Positions 1-12,045 are shown, counted from the stretch's first letter. The stretch is 64,000 nt of DNA from Capitulum mitella (GCA_030062745.1 CP099839.1:32904904-32968903), one strand, 5' to 3'. Translations and numbers: made by a program. The notes: generated by a model not told the origin, from the sequence alone.

Positions 1-140
1 TTACGTCATGATAAATCGATTCCCGTTTGTTGCGATGAAATCGGACGAGTAGTTGTCGAGATCTCAGGGGGCCAAATCGCCCCCCCCCCCCCTGCCGGGA
101 ATCGACCATACCGTCTAGCCCTCCGGGAATAGGGTTAAAG
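1..140 (-). mobile_element. TTAA family A element, right end only (runs off the left edge)
   Basis: The stretch ATCGGACGAGTAGTTGTCGAG, a G-run/C-run pair and GGGAATAGGG before TTAA at 137-140 match the end of the element at 62652-63891. Only the last 136 bases lie in the window. Confidence 0.65.
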
Positions 141-1579
141 ACTTCTGTTTCCCCATGCTTGAAACCTTGAATCGACCATTGCTCCAAAAACTGTTCGCAA
201 GCATATCTTGATGCTATCTATCTGTATAGTAGCTAAACCCCTAAACTTGATATGAAAGTCAAAAGTACGTGAATGGAGCGTCGTACGTTAGAGGACGAAA
301 ATGAACCGCGTAGTCCCTTTCTTGTTTCCTTTGGTCACTGATGTTTTTTCCGATACCTTTTTGCTATACTAGAAGTTAGTTGAGATCAGAAGCTTTCGTT
401 TCAGCAGTTTTGCACATCGCGGGGGGGGGGGGGTTGAAATGGTTCCCGCATGAATTTCAAACGAAAATACCATTATTTGCTTATATGCAAATACCGCGTA
501 AAATACCACTGTTTCTTGAAAAAACACATAGATGTGACATGTGTAGACACAATGTGCTTGATTTCGCCTTGCAGTATTCATGGCAAAGGATCAAAACGTC
601 GCATGATATTGGAGAACTACTTTTCGCCCGGAGGAAAACAAGAAACAGAATGTACAAAGAAAGGAGAGCTGAAGAAAGAAAACAGTCACACAGTCAGTGG
701 TGACTGTTTTCAGACAAACCGCAAAGTGCGGTTTGACAGACAAACCGCATTTGTCTGAACTCACGTTAATGAGAATCTGTTCGTTTTTGTTTATTAGTGT
801 TTTCGGGCGCGCCGACTACTGAGCCCATTTTGTGGCCACGAGAATCTACTCGCAAAGCATGCATTTATGTTTACATATATTATTAGGTTTCTAACGGCGA
901 AACGTTTTGTGTTCAAATTTTTCAGAGTATTCAGAGTGGACGATTTGCTGCTAGGAGTGGTCGAGTTTAACATCTAGAGTCTACATTTCTAAGCTCATTT
1001 CGTCTTCGTAGTAGGCGGTAGCTCGGGCTTGCCAGCCACTTTCACACGTGGGCCATATTTGGGTTCATCTCGGATCCACCCGGCAGGCAGGCCCCACGGT
1101 GACGTCCGCCACCTGTTTGTACCGGACGGCCCGCTAACGGTGTCTGGCTGACTGGGACGCGAGCCGCCCCAGTGCCGCAGCCGCTAGATGGCAGGCGCGG
1201 CGGCCGGGCGGCTGGGCGTGGCCTGCAGTCACGACGGCGGCCGCTCAGCCTCGTGCCATGTAGGTCAGCCTGGCTGGCGGCGGTGCCTCGGGCAACCGCA
1301 CCTGGCCGTATGTGGCCTCACGCCGGCTGCCGCACACTTTTTGCTCGAGCCTCCGGATTCAGCACTGAGGCTCTGAGTCCGGAATCAGTTCTGTCGTCGG
1401 GAATCACAATGGTAATGGAGAATTGACGAAAACGGTCGTCATCGGGTCCGCAGAAGATCTCTTCCTGGCTGTACCCGGCAGTGCACACATGCTTTGCTTA
1501 AATGTCATGTTCCACCGTGACTCCCCATGTACAGTATATATGCATCATCAAAATTTTGAAGCAATTTATTATGTAATAT
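141..1579. other. no gene seen; GC-rich patch at 1070-1350
   Basis: A poly-G run lies at 420-433. The short GC-rich, CpG-rich patch (1070-1350) has two overlapping frames with no recognisable protein. It could be a first exon or promoter-type CpG patch of an upstream gene, but nothing in it settles that. Confidence 0.4.
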
Positions 1580-1581
1580 AT

Positions 1582-1618
<37 letters not shown>

Positions 1619-1619
1619 C
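1580..1619. repeat. (CA)n(TA)n microsatellite
   Basis: About ten CA units then eight TA units directly against the left end of the hAT-like element. Confidence 0.9.
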
Positions 1620-2794
1620 ATAGGTGGGCATCGTTACTAAAAAATGTAACTTCGTTACTCGTTACTCCGTTACTCAGAAAAGCCAGTCCGTTACTCGTTA
1701 CTCCGTTACTCTGCCTTAAAAAGTAACGGAAGTTACCGTTACTCCGTTATTCCGTTACTTTTCAAATGCAGTGAAAACCGAGCGAAGGCGGGTTTTAAGT
1801 CTTTTATGCTGCTCTGTGGTTGTAAAACGCATTCCATATACAAAGGGAAGAAACAAAAAGCGCTTACCCCAAACACTCCGCTAGCTGCCCACTGCCCTCA
1901 CCAGCCGTTGTAGAGTCGGCGGCGCCGGGAAAACAGCCGCGGCGGGTATTCTACCACTGTGTTAGCCACAGTGTTCAAACCAGCGAATTCCTTTCATTGC
2001 CCGCGGCGCCGATGGAGCGGGAACAACCGGCGCTGGAGCGGACGCATGCAAAATGCGACGAACAGCGGACATCTATCGACTGGGTTTGATCAACAATGCC
2101 TCTCGAAGTATCCGCCCTGAACATAATGGTCTCCGTACAGAGCTCGTTTCGGTCTCGCGAACTTCCTGTTTTGTTTTGAAATTATGTATGTGTATTAGTT
2201 TGTGTACGTGCGCGTGCATGGAGGTAAGATTCCTGATACCCCTGACGTTTTTTTAATACCACACGACGAATGACTCAGAAAAACGTGACTGATATGGATT
2301 TTATTATTGTGAAATAAAAGACTAAAAAAGGTGCTTTAGTACCTCTTCAGCATCCTTGAAAAGACAAATTAGCTATAAAAACATGGTCATAAGTAAGATG
2401 CAACGGAGGATGTTAGCCGTTCACAAGTGGAACATTTTGGAACGATGACGTGACCTGACCTGACCCCTGTGAAAAGCCAAGATTGATATCAATGAATTCG
2501 CTATTGGCTTACGGTTCAGTATATGTCGCTTAAGTTCAGCTTTTTAGGGACAAGGTATTGTGTTTATTTACCTAATTTCAAGGACGTGTTTTGACCTTTC
2601 ATGGCGTCTGGTGGCCTCAAAATTGATCTGAGGTCAAAACTCTTGAATGTTTTCGTCTCAGTTTGACAAAACCTTTCCGCCAGTGTTTTCCTTTTTTCCG
2701 TGCGATATATGGGAGCCGAGATCCTGGGAGGTGCGGAAATCCGCGCCCCCCACCTCCGGCCGGGCAAAGGGCATTCTGAGCCCGGCTGGAGAAG

Positions 2795-3050
2795 GGTTAA
2801 AAACACTTCATTTAACCCTATTCCCTGTGGGGGGGGCAGATTCTGCTACCCGTGTCTTTTTGCTTGTCGCTCCCACACTGTTTGCCGCAGCGCCACAAGA
2901 TTTTCTGGCATTTCATGGAATTGATACACACGTGTTTTGTCAACATTTAAAAAAAAATCGGTCCCGAAGAGGCGGTTCCAAGCCCCCGTTTTCGGCGGTA
3001 ATGTGCTGTACGTGAAGCTGCAAAGTTGTGCGGTTCACTATCGTGACATT
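2795..3050. mobile_element. fragments of TTAA-bounded elements
   Basis: GGGTTAA at 2795-2801 looks like the end of one element. TTAACCCTATTCCC at 2812 followed by a G-run and CAGATTCTGC looks like the start of another related to the element at 9220. Both are nested in the hAT-like element. Neither can be followed to a second end. Confidence 0.4.
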
Positions 3051-3599
3051 TTGAGTAGAAATAAAGATCACTGACTGATTTATAAAGTCATACACATCCT
3101 AAACAATGCGTATGCACACACATTTTCAGGCGAACGCACACCCAGGTACTGAAAAAATGGGGGAGCACACTATTGTGCTTATGGTGCCCTCCCAATTTTG
3201 TTTACCTGGATCCACCTCTGCGCTACATATAAACTTAGACTGGCTTGCTAGTTATACATCTGATGTTTATATCACCCAAAACAAACAAAAACAAAGGAAA
3301 TTTCTTATTTCAAAAATCACCCTTCTTGCCCTCCCTGGAACTGCCTATGGTTTTGTATTTTAAATTTCAGCTTTCGGTATATAAAAGACTTGACATTCCA
3401 AGCTGAACCGTGTTATTCCCATGAAAATTGGTTGGTAAACACGGCCGCAGTGACCTTTCAAAAATCCCCAAATTTTGGAGTTTGTTTGCCCCACGTCCTA
3501 TTTTCGTAATTTTTGAGTTTTTGGGGTCCGGAATTGGAGATCTCGTTGAAACATATTAAATGGCATTCATCCCATCAACATTGGACGAATGAATCTCGA

Positions 3600-4190
3600 G
3601 ATCTCTGGGAGGGCGGGGAGGGGAGGGGGCAGAATTGGTAATCTTCACCTTTCGGCCAATGCATATTTTTCGAAGGTGCAAAAGTGGCAACGGCTCATAT
3701 CATGCTTGAGTTTGGGTCCTCACTTCTGCGTCTACAAAAAATAATGTGTCAGCGGAAAGGTGTTTCGGCCAGTTGATATTTTTTTCGGGAACGCAGAAGT
3801 GGTAACTCGAATCGCATGGACCATGTAGCCTGTCCTCCAAGTTAAAAATGATTTAACCTAACCTAACCTAAAACCTACTGTATGGTTGCAGGGATTGCCC
3901 TAGATGGGCATGTAAAACTAATTTTTTGTTAGGTTCAATTTGCCTGTTTTTTGGTTTGGTTAGCTCGTATCGGCTGAAGGCAAACATGTGTCAACTGAAT
4001 CAAAATTCAAGAGTTACCTAACCAAGTCAGTTTACAAACCCAGTAGGGGCCAGTGCTTAGAAAAATACCTGAATGGGCTTAATTGTTCACACAACTTGTG
4101 TTGCCACTTCCGCGTCTCCAAAAATTACGCGTCAGCGTCGGCCGAAAGGTAGATTACCGTAGATCTGCCCCCAGGGTAATGTGAATCTCA
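3600..4190. mobile_element. palindromic MITE-like element
   Basis: GGGGGCAGAATTGGTAATC followed by CTTTCGGCC (about 3628-3658) is repeated in inverse at 4138-4172 (GGCCGAAAGGTAGATTAC then CTGCCCCC). An inner 'gcgtcTcCAAAAAtTAcGcGTCAGCG' motif (about 4112-4137) pairs with GCGTCTACAAAAAATAATG near 3728 as a further repeat. There is no open frame of note. A TTAGGTT/AACCTAACC patch lies in the centre (3850-3890). It looks like a non-autonomous foldback element inside the hAT-like unit. Confidence 0.4.
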
Positions 4191-4295
4191 CTGCCTGCAG
4201 AGAATATGGTTAAGGCAAACAGTCCAAGCAATAGTCGACAAGCTTCATAATTACGCTTCACTACTGACAACTTATTGTGCACATTCTGTTCTCAC

Positions 4296-4570
4296 CTGGA
4301 AATACCGTAAATAATGCTTCCTCTTGATATGTGCCTTTAGTTTGAAAGGCTACTCTTGTGACTCTTGATTATAACCTCTTTTGGTCGGCACAGGACATAC
4401 GTAAAAATGACGTTTTTCCCCTCCTCCTTAAACTGAAAGTACGTTTCTAGATGTGGCCATGGATGACCCAGACCGGGCTCGTCTTCTGCCTCCGAAGCTG
4501 AGGCACCGTCGGACTCGGAGTAAAAGTTTCCGACCTCCAGTGGCGGCGTAAAGACACCTTGATGGGACAT
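4296..4570 (-). pseudogene. hAT transposase N-terminal exon, BED finger, broken
   Basis: An open frame starts MSHQGVFTPPLEVG. After an acidic linker it gives WPHLETYFQFKEEGKN, typical of the start of a BED zinc finger in hAT transposases. The C-x-x-C position reads TYVLC, so the first cysteine appears to be Tyr. The frame then reads KSSLSN and stops. One base out of frame it continues LKAHIKRKHY up to a donor (CAG|GTGAGA), supplying the expected His ligands. A one-base loss therefore breaks the finger. No further transposase exons are recognisable toward 1621. Confidence 0.6.
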
Positions 4571-5294
4571 TTTAGTGTCAGGTAGTTAAAATTTCAGGCC
4601 AGTCAAGAATCAGTCACCACTCCATCGCCCCATGGACATCACAGATCCGAGGCCATGGCGGCAGTAATCATGTGCTCAACAGCCTTGAGTGATCTTGGCG
4701 GGGAACCGTGTGGCGGTGGTAAGCAATCCGTGACTGACTTGAGACAACATTGAAAACTGCCGTCAGCTGGCTGATCCAGTATAAATGACAATAACTTTGA
4801 TATCTTTTAGCCTGAAAAATGACGACTGGTTAATTTCTCATTTTAAGTCATATCAAACTTACGCATAATTGAATACTTTTGTCCCAAAAGAGACCAAAGT
4901 CAGCTGGCCTTTACACTGAACCATTGCCGCCAGCTTGCCGTCAACGTTTATCAGCTGACGAATATTGTCAACAAGTCGACTCCGCGATTGTCAGCTGAGT
5001 GCGCGCCCAGCCGCGCTTGTATCGCCGCACGCTATTGGGTGTTGGCTATTCAAGTAGCCAATGGGTGTGCCGATGCAAATAAAGCCGGGCGTTGCCTATA
5101 AGGAGTTTAAAAAGTAACGGAGTAACGGAGTAACGGAGTAACGGACCAAAAAGTAACGGAGTAACGGACCACAAAAGTAACTTCCGTTACTCAGTCCGTT
5201 ACAGTAAAATAAAAGTAACGGGTCCGTTACTCCGTTACTCAAAAAAGTAACTTCGTTAGTAACGGAGTAACGGAGTAACGGACCAGTGCCCACC

Positions 5295-5297
<3 letters not shown>

Positions 5298-5350
<53 letters not shown>
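5298..5350. repeat. (TA)n microsatellite
   Basis: An uninterrupted TA run of about 50 bp directly against the right end of the hAT-like element. Confidence 0.9.
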
Positions 5351-5352
<2 letters not shown>

Positions 5353-8300
5353 TTTTGTCGAAATAAATGTATTATATTTCCTGCGAAAATTTAGTTCGTC
5401 GTTCGCTTTGTGCAGTCTAACATACTCCTTCACGTTTATATACCTTTTAGTGACATGTTAGTCCCGTGTCCCAGAACCCCTCGTAGGGAAGGGAGACTCA
5501 CCCGATAACGATTGACTGACACGTGGAGGCTGCAGGGATTGGTCGATTTCGTGAAAATTGAAACTTCTTATTACCTACGAAAGTTTAGTTCGTCGTTGGT
5601 TTTGTTCAGGAGCCCTGGTCGTACGTATTCGAGTTCAAACAACCCATGGACGAGCCACAAGTTTTATTTTCCAAGGTCGTTATACGCCCGGTTGGAAAAA
5701 GCAGCAGTGGTTGGGTTGACCCGATACCTGGAATTATGCAGACGCACCGCAGCTGACAAAGACCGGATTTTTTTATTCGCTGAGTTACACATCATCCGCT
5801 CGTTTGCGTTCTGTTACTCAGTCAAATCATGACTGGTGCCGCGGCCGACAACAGCTGGAAAATCACCCAAAAACGGCGAGTCGTGGTTAACTGCATGATA
5901 GCTGTTGGGAGTAAGTGGATGCCGTTTGCCATGACGAAAAAACGCTGCGTGACATGACCTGGACTTTTCGTAAACATTCGAGATACCAGAATTGTTCCAT
6001 TAGTCTTGCTTTATCAATATGGCAAATTTCATGTCAGTCGCCACATTTCGTGAAATGTTATGACAGTTTCATTTCTTTGGAACATGGCCTTACTTTACAT
6101 GTCCTATGTCAGCTACCTGAGGTGACCCTAAGCTTCGTATCTCGCATCTTCGTATCCGAACATCCTTTCTTTATGCCTTGTCATTTTTGGCTAGACTCAG
6201 AAAACCGGAGTAGGATTCTAAAAGACCCTCCCCCTGACCCGGCGCAGGCTAATGGCGTAACAACAAGCGCACCTTGCCATGCTGGATTGCCGTGCCGCCA
6301 TGCTCAGCAAAGTGAGAGTACGAGTGTGCATTTAGTTATGTATAGTTGTGGCCTCGGCTGACTAAATTGCGTTAAGGTTGAGAAAGTGCGCGGGCCATTA
6401 CAAATAATGGTGAGATTCAGGAAGACAAAATGGTCTGAAATCAAAATGATACGTTTCAGTTTAATACGGAAACACAAACTTCGTAGAAGACAGGGATGAT
6501 CCAATTATCTGCCAGTGTTTTTTTAGCATATCTTGTAATAACATCTCTATATATTATTTGCATTTACTATTTAATTCCGACTTGTATTTCGAGGTGTTTC
6601 ACCCACCATCAGCACTGCATAATCATTTCACAGACAAAAGACCACTAGGGATATCATTGTTTCCGAACTTCCTACGACAAGGGTACCATATAGATCTGGT
6701 CTGGATTCTACATGTTGTCACAACGCAAATCGAGGAGTTATTCCTCCAAATGAAGTTCAAAATTGGCTCTCTATTTATTTTAATTTGAAATGGCAGGCAT
6801 TCCGTCAGGTATCAACTGTCAGGTTCCTTGCCAAATGTTTGGTTCTTGCCTCAATGGTTGGCCTGGACTGCCACACTGATACCGGTGAACGCAGCACAAA
6901 TTGTTTAGTTTGAAACACTTCGGGCGAGTGTGAAAAACATGTGACGCGAATGTTATTGACTGAACGTCCTTTGAAGTTAAAGAGAGTGTGTCTAGTCAAA
7001 TACCGAATTTTAGCTGTATACGTGCGATCAAAGAGGCCTGAATCGTCACGTATCACTCGTTTTCCCCAAATCGCCTTCGTTGACCTACGACGGCCAAATA
7101 TTTACCGATATTTCCTTTTACTCCAGCACCGTGCTGCCAGCACAAATTTATTGGTTTTACTCCAGTTCCTTTTGGCCACTAAGTGGGACCGATAGCACCG
7201 GTAACATATCGTTAGCCTCAGCGAATCATTTTTTGACTTGCAAGCTCGTCAGCAATGACAGCAAACTGTGCTCAGCGAATCATCTTTCGAGTTGCGATCT
7301 GATCGGCGACGACAGCATACTGTGAACACATCAAGCCTGGCGGCCGTGGCCTGATAGAGATACGTTGGTAAATCGTTTACACTGAACGGTTTTGGTCTGA
7401 CTGCGAAGGTTTTGTTCAATGATTTTTTGCCGACATTCTCCACCTCTGTGTATGTCCCAAATGAGTTCATGTGATTGTTTGTCTAACCTCGTAAGTATTT
7501 TGCTACGTGATAGATATCCAGGAACTTCAGATAGCTACGGGCGGTCTTAGTGTTATCCGAATCCAAATTGGGTTTTCAAAATTTTCCAAATTCCCGATTG
7601 AAAGTTGGTTGGGTAAAACATGCATTTTTCCTGTAAAAGTTGGACAGCTTATTGCATGTCAGCTGCCAAAAATGTGATAGTGGAATGTTTTCTAATATTC
7701 TAAATGTAAACTTGGCTTCATGCAACGTACACAAGTGACATTTTGATACTGTTATTCAGTACCATGGCTGGCTAAGCTTGCCCCACCCTAAACTGAGAAA
7801 TATGTTGGAATTTCCGCAGACTTGGATCTGGGGTAGTTGTGAATCCTCACATGCAGGATCAGAAAAAACTGATGCTTGTGTACTTTTACTCCAGGAGGTT
7901 TTGTGTTTCAGGATGTGAGTGGGCTAGATGGAAAGTTTTATATCCAGCACAAACCTAGTTGAAAAACGAATCTTTGTGGGTACAGAAGTTTGTAGCTGAT
8001 TTAGTAGTAGTCTTACTAAAATATATATATAGGGGTACGGAGAGCACGGATAGAGAATTTTCATCAGTATTCCGTGATGGGTTGTAAGTTCTTTTTTCTT
8101 AAGCTACTGCAAACTGTTGTTTGGAATGATATGGATGGTTGCATTGGTAATGTTTGTGTTCTCTGCCCTGGCACCACACTTATGTAGCTCATCAATGAGG
8201 CTATTCCTCCTGGTTCATTCTTGTGTGTCACTTAGGCATTAGCTCTGTTGTTCTTTTCTTTCATAGTGAATATTTGAATCTGGTTTTGAAACCAATGGAA

Positions 8301-8585
8301 ATAGTCAAGCCTGGCAATCTGGGCAGCCTGGGTGTCTGAACAAACAGTTGACATGCAGTGTAGTGGCTGTCATTTTGTTGACTGTTGGTTGGCAAATGTA
8401 AAGTTGACAACAACCTATTTGCCATTTTGGCATATCAACCTCGCAGTCATCTCTTACCAGCTAACAACAAGACATGCACCAAATCCCTTGTTGATTTTTT
8501 GTCCTAGAACTTGAGTGATGGCTAGATTAAACCTATTCAGGTGAAAAACACCAATGGTGCAGTCACACATACCATTGTTTATGGG
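5351..8585. other. no gene seen
   Basis: AT-rich sequence with small open frames that lack domains or good splice borders. A TTAGTTCGTCGTT word recurs at 5393 and 5586. The LTR-like copy at 5697-5832 is listed separately. A short TA run lies at 8021-8030. Confidence 0.5.
5697..5832 (-). repeat. inverted copy of the BEL-associated 5' segment
   Basis: Read on the minus strand this begins TGATTTGACTGAGTAACAGA and runs to ATCGGGTCAACCC. It matches 35383-35525 (TGACTTGACTGAGTAGCAGA to CTCGGGTCAACC) with moderate change. It may be a solo LTR piece of the same family. The TG start is kept. The other LTR border was not found. Confidence 0.45.
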
Positions 8586-8915
8586 TTAACCCGTCCCCGA
8601 CTGAGGTTGTTCTGGGATTGCGAGAGAACCAACAAAGACAGAGTCACGAAACTTTGTGCACCTTTTGCTCCATCAATTTTCCTTCTCGTGTCAAAATTTT
8701 GACTTCAGGTCACGTCAGGTGCCTGACCTAGGTCAGGTCAAACAGACCCATGTCAAAAAAAGTTTAGCGCCCTCTAACGTTTTCGCAAAACAAGATATCT
8801 CAATAATACTTTCAGGGATTAGTGGTCGTGATAGATGCAACAAATCTGCTATCTCGAATTTTTCGGAATTTTCCGGGTCATTGACCTAAGGTTAAGCCTA
8901 TTTTTAACAGCTTTG
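8586..8915 (+). mobile_element. TTAA family C, left-end fragment
   Basis: TTAACCCGTCCCCGACTGAGG at 8586 opens a stretch that matches 19841-20190 for about 330 bp, including the TGACCTAGGTCAGGTCA block. Similarity stops near 8915, so the right three quarters are missing. The subterminal hairpin is also deleted. Confidence 0.65.
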
Positions 8916-9219
8916 TTAAAACAGTTAAAAACAGTTAAACACTTAAAGTAAGTCCGTGTTTGATGTTTCGGTTACAGGCCATCCGTACAAATAGGGTCAA
9001 CAGTAGTGTAGGAACATGGGAATGAGGCTGTGGCTGCCCGACTCATGCAAAATTTAGCGCTGACCTTATTATATCGGACTGACAGAAAAGCTTAAACTGT
9101 ATCTCCCCCCGCAACTTCAGGAGACTTCTGTGTCTTTCGGCCTTATGATTATGACCTTCACAAATCAGCTGCAGAAGTGTTCAGACCATGTAAAGGGGCG
9201 AAATGTTTGTGTTCTTCCA
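8916..9219. other. no gene seen
   Basis: An unremarkable spacer between two TTAA elements, with repeated AACAGTTAAA words near 8915-8945. Confidence 0.5.
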
Positions 9220-10433
9220 TTAACCCTATTCCCGGAGGGCTAGACGGTATGGTCGATTCCCGGCAGGGGGGCGGGGAGGGGGGCGGATTCGCCCCCCTGA
9301 GATCTCGGGAACTATTCGGCCGACTTCATCGCAAGAAACGGCAATCGATTTGCGTAACGTGAACTACGTTTTTATAAAAAAAATTCAAAACTTCGAAATG
9401 TGTGGATACAGGGGGCAAAAATGCCAAAATAGCGGTACTTTTGAACTTCTTATAACTCCGTTGTTTATCGACCGATTTCAGTGAAACTGGCATGAATCGA
9501 GAGATTATGGATAGGGTTTTTACCATGGGTGCACAAATCTGAAATTTTGAGAAAATTCATAGGCGTTCACAGGGTTTCAAAAATAGGAGGATTAGTTTTG
9601 TAACAAATGAATGAACAAAAGAGGCAAAAACACTTTTAGCTTCTGCTAGTCATGTTATGCTAAAGAAGTACAAATCGCATTACAGTGTTTGTATAATGTT
9701 AGCATAGGCGGTGCCAGGAACATGAAAAAGGGGAACTGTCATGGTCACGTTCTTCAGATCAACTTGTGACCTTTGACCTTAAATGACCTCCAGTGACCTT
9801 GGGGTCACTTGGAATGATCTTGTGTGCATTTAATGTTATCTGTAAACGTTTTCAATCATTTGAATTCACTCTATTTCAAAAATTGCATTTTATGGCTATT
9901 GCGATATAGGGTACGCGCACTGACATTTTAGGTCATAGCTCCGTGACCCGACCTGATATCAAGCTGAAATTTGGTACACAAGTAGAGGGCACCCTTCGAC
10001 GTCATATATATCCCGGGTTTGGCATTTGGAAAAACAGGGGCGAAATTATTGCAGAAAAAACAAATTTTGTCTTTTGACTTTGTCCTAACCTTGTAAAAGG
10101 ACCTCAGGTAAACAAAATTACATCTGCGCATTGCCCAACTATTAAGCTATACATCCATATAAAGTTTTAAGTTCTATTTTAAAAACTCTGCTTTTGGCAG
10201 ACGTTTTCCTTTTACCCTCAACGTGGCCAAAAATGGCCTGAGGTGCCTCCCAAAAACGTTGCCTAGCCCCCCCTGAGCAAAATATAATTTTGAAATTTTG
10301 TCACGGCGCGTATAAAGAATAGCTAGGAAAAGTCACGAAGTTTCGTGAAGATGCGTTAAAAATCCTGGAATTGGCAAGCAAAAAACCCGAGGGGAGGGAC
10401 GGGTTCAGCCTCCCCTGTCGGGAATAGGGTTAA
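9220..10433 (+). mobile_element. TTAA family A, full-length piggyBac-type non-autonomous element
   Basis: TTAA lies at 9220-9223 and 10430-10433. Between them 1206 bp begin CCCTATTCCCGG and end CGGGAATAGGG, an 11-base inverted terminal repeat starting with CCC. piggyBac-superfamily elements insert at TTAA and begin CCY, so this is the best assignment. Just inside the left end a G-run, a short GATTCG-type spacer and a C-run make a subterminal hairpin. The interior has no long open frame but is rich in TGACCT/AGGTCA. It carries a direct repeat TGACCT-T-TGACCT at 9767-9779. Copies occur at 11215, 62652, both window edges and, diverged, at 52930. Confidence 0.75.
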
Positions 10434-10826
10434 GTGACAGTGAGTGGATGGAATCCAGATGGTTGGCGAAAAGTTTAAACGGAGATAACACGTTTTGAGA
10501 AAAAGAAATTGTGCGGGCAAATGATAGTGACGACCCTCATTCAGTGTATCATTTTTAATCAATTTTATTTGTGCTAAAATTACACAGGAAATTTAACATT
10601 AGCCCAATGGGGAAAAACGCCTATGCCCCCCCCCACGTTTCTGGATGTTCATACGTTCCTGCATAGAGGTTCCCCTTTCTGGCGTCTCGAGGTTTTGGCC
10701 TACTACTTGTAATGGATCGAATCCGTATCGGATCAGCTGCGTAGGAAATTTATGGATTTGGACTTGATGTGGAATCAGCCTATCCGGATATGGATCGGAT
10801 CGGATCAAGCTGGATTTATCTGTTTG

Positions 10827-10863
10827 GTACTCTGCCCAGCACCATGGTTGTTGGGCAGAGTAC
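10827..10863. repeat. 12-bp perfect hairpin
   Basis: GTACTCTGCCCA and TGGGCAGAGTAC flank a 13-base loop with ATGG. A GGATCGGATCGGATC run lies just upstream (10793-10807). Confidence 0.7.
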
Positions 10864-11214
10864 ATCCATGGTGAGTATATCCAGTGGCCCATGGGGTACG
10901 CAGGGCGATAGCCCTACCAGCTTTCAAAAAATTGAACATTAACCGCGTGGGGTTGCACGCAAAGAAATGGCCTTAAAATGGTCCTGGCCACAATTTCTTG
11001 CAACAGCATAACGTTGCCATGGTCCTGCAGGCACACCGACGGAAAACACTATCATTCACTGGCGGTAACTGCCGCTATACGAGAGCAGCCAGCTCAGCCA
11101 TCCATTAAGCCCATCAGCTGAATTCCTTGCGGTGGTCTGGCCCTGAGCACCGTTAGCAAGCCACTCCAGTCTAACGTTATTTATTATTTTAAAGGAGCAT
11201 TTTACCATAAATCC

Positions 11215-12045
11215 TGACATTCTGCTATTCATGTTACGCTATAGAAGTGCAAATCGTATTGCAATGTTTGTATAATGTGAACATAGGCGGTTCCAGGGAC
11301 ATGGAAAAAGGGGAACTGTCTTGGTCACATGTTCTTCAGATCAGCTTGTGACCTTTGATCTTAAAGGACCTCCGGTAACGTTGGAGTTACTTGGAATGAT
11401 CTCGTGTGCATTTAAGATTATCTAAAAACGTCTTCAGTCATTTGAATTCACTCTTTCAAAAATTCCATTTTACGGCTATTGTGATATAGGGTACGCGCAT
11501 TGACATTTTAGGTCATAGCTCCGTGACCCGACCTGATATCAAGCTGAAACCTGATACACAAGTAGAGGGCACCCTTCTACGTCATGTATATATATATATA
11601 TATGTGTGCATATATATATATATATTCCGGGTTTGGCATTTAAAAAAATAGCATCAAAATTTTCATTATGAAACCAAATTTTGAGTTTTGACCTTGACCT
11701 GACCCTGTAAAGTGACCTCAGATGAACAAAATTGTGTTTGTACGTTGCCCAGCTGCTTAGCTATGCATCCATATGCAATTTTAAGTTCTATCTTAAAAAC
11801 GCTGTTTTTGACAGTCATTTTTCTTTTATCCTCAACAAGACCAAAAATGGCTTGAGGTGCCTGCCGAAAACGTGGGTTGGCTCCGCCCCTGAGCAAAATA
11901 GAACTGCGAAATTTTGTCACAGTACGGAGAAAGAATAGTTAGGAGAAGTTATCAAGTTTTGTGAAGCTGCGTCAAAAACCCTGGAATTGAGAAGCAAAAA
12001 ATCCGAGGGGGGCGTATTTAGCCCCCCCCCCCGGGAATAGGGGTA
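11215..12045 (+). mobile_element. TTAA family A, 5'-truncated copy
   Basis: Similarity to the element at 9220 starts near 11220 (GCTATTCATGTTACGCTAT) and runs to GGGAATAGGGG at about 12043. The final TTAA is changed to GTAA. A TA microsatellite has expanded inside (11587-11625). The left third of the element is missing. Confidence 0.65.
11587..11625. repeat. (TA)n microsatellite in family A copy
   Basis: Two TA runs around GTGTGC inside the truncated TTAA family A element. The full-length copy has a short ATATATA at the equivalent place (10002-10010). Confidence 0.85.

Larger units (their letters stand above)
1621..5296 (-). mobile_element. hAT-like element, decayed, 3.7 kb
   Basis: The ends are exact inverted copies, TAGGTGGGCA at 1621 and TGCCCACCTA at 5287-5296. 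Each is followed inward by irregular repeats of CGTTACTC/GAGTAACG (1631-1760 and 5105-5285). Both ends abut TA microsatellites, so the 8-bp target duplication expected for hAT elements cannot be told apart from the microsatellite. A fossil BED-finger exon reads inward from the right end, as the transposase start would. No catalytic core or dimerisation domain is seen. The interior holds other insertions (2795-3050, 3600-4190). Two separate short elements in opposite orientation would be the alternative reading. Confidence 0.6.

Noticed and set aside
1172-1426. GC-rich frame near the left edge
   Set aside because: It overlaps another frame of equal quality, and neither has a domain, a clear start context or a good donor. 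It is kept only as an unexplained CpG-rich patch.
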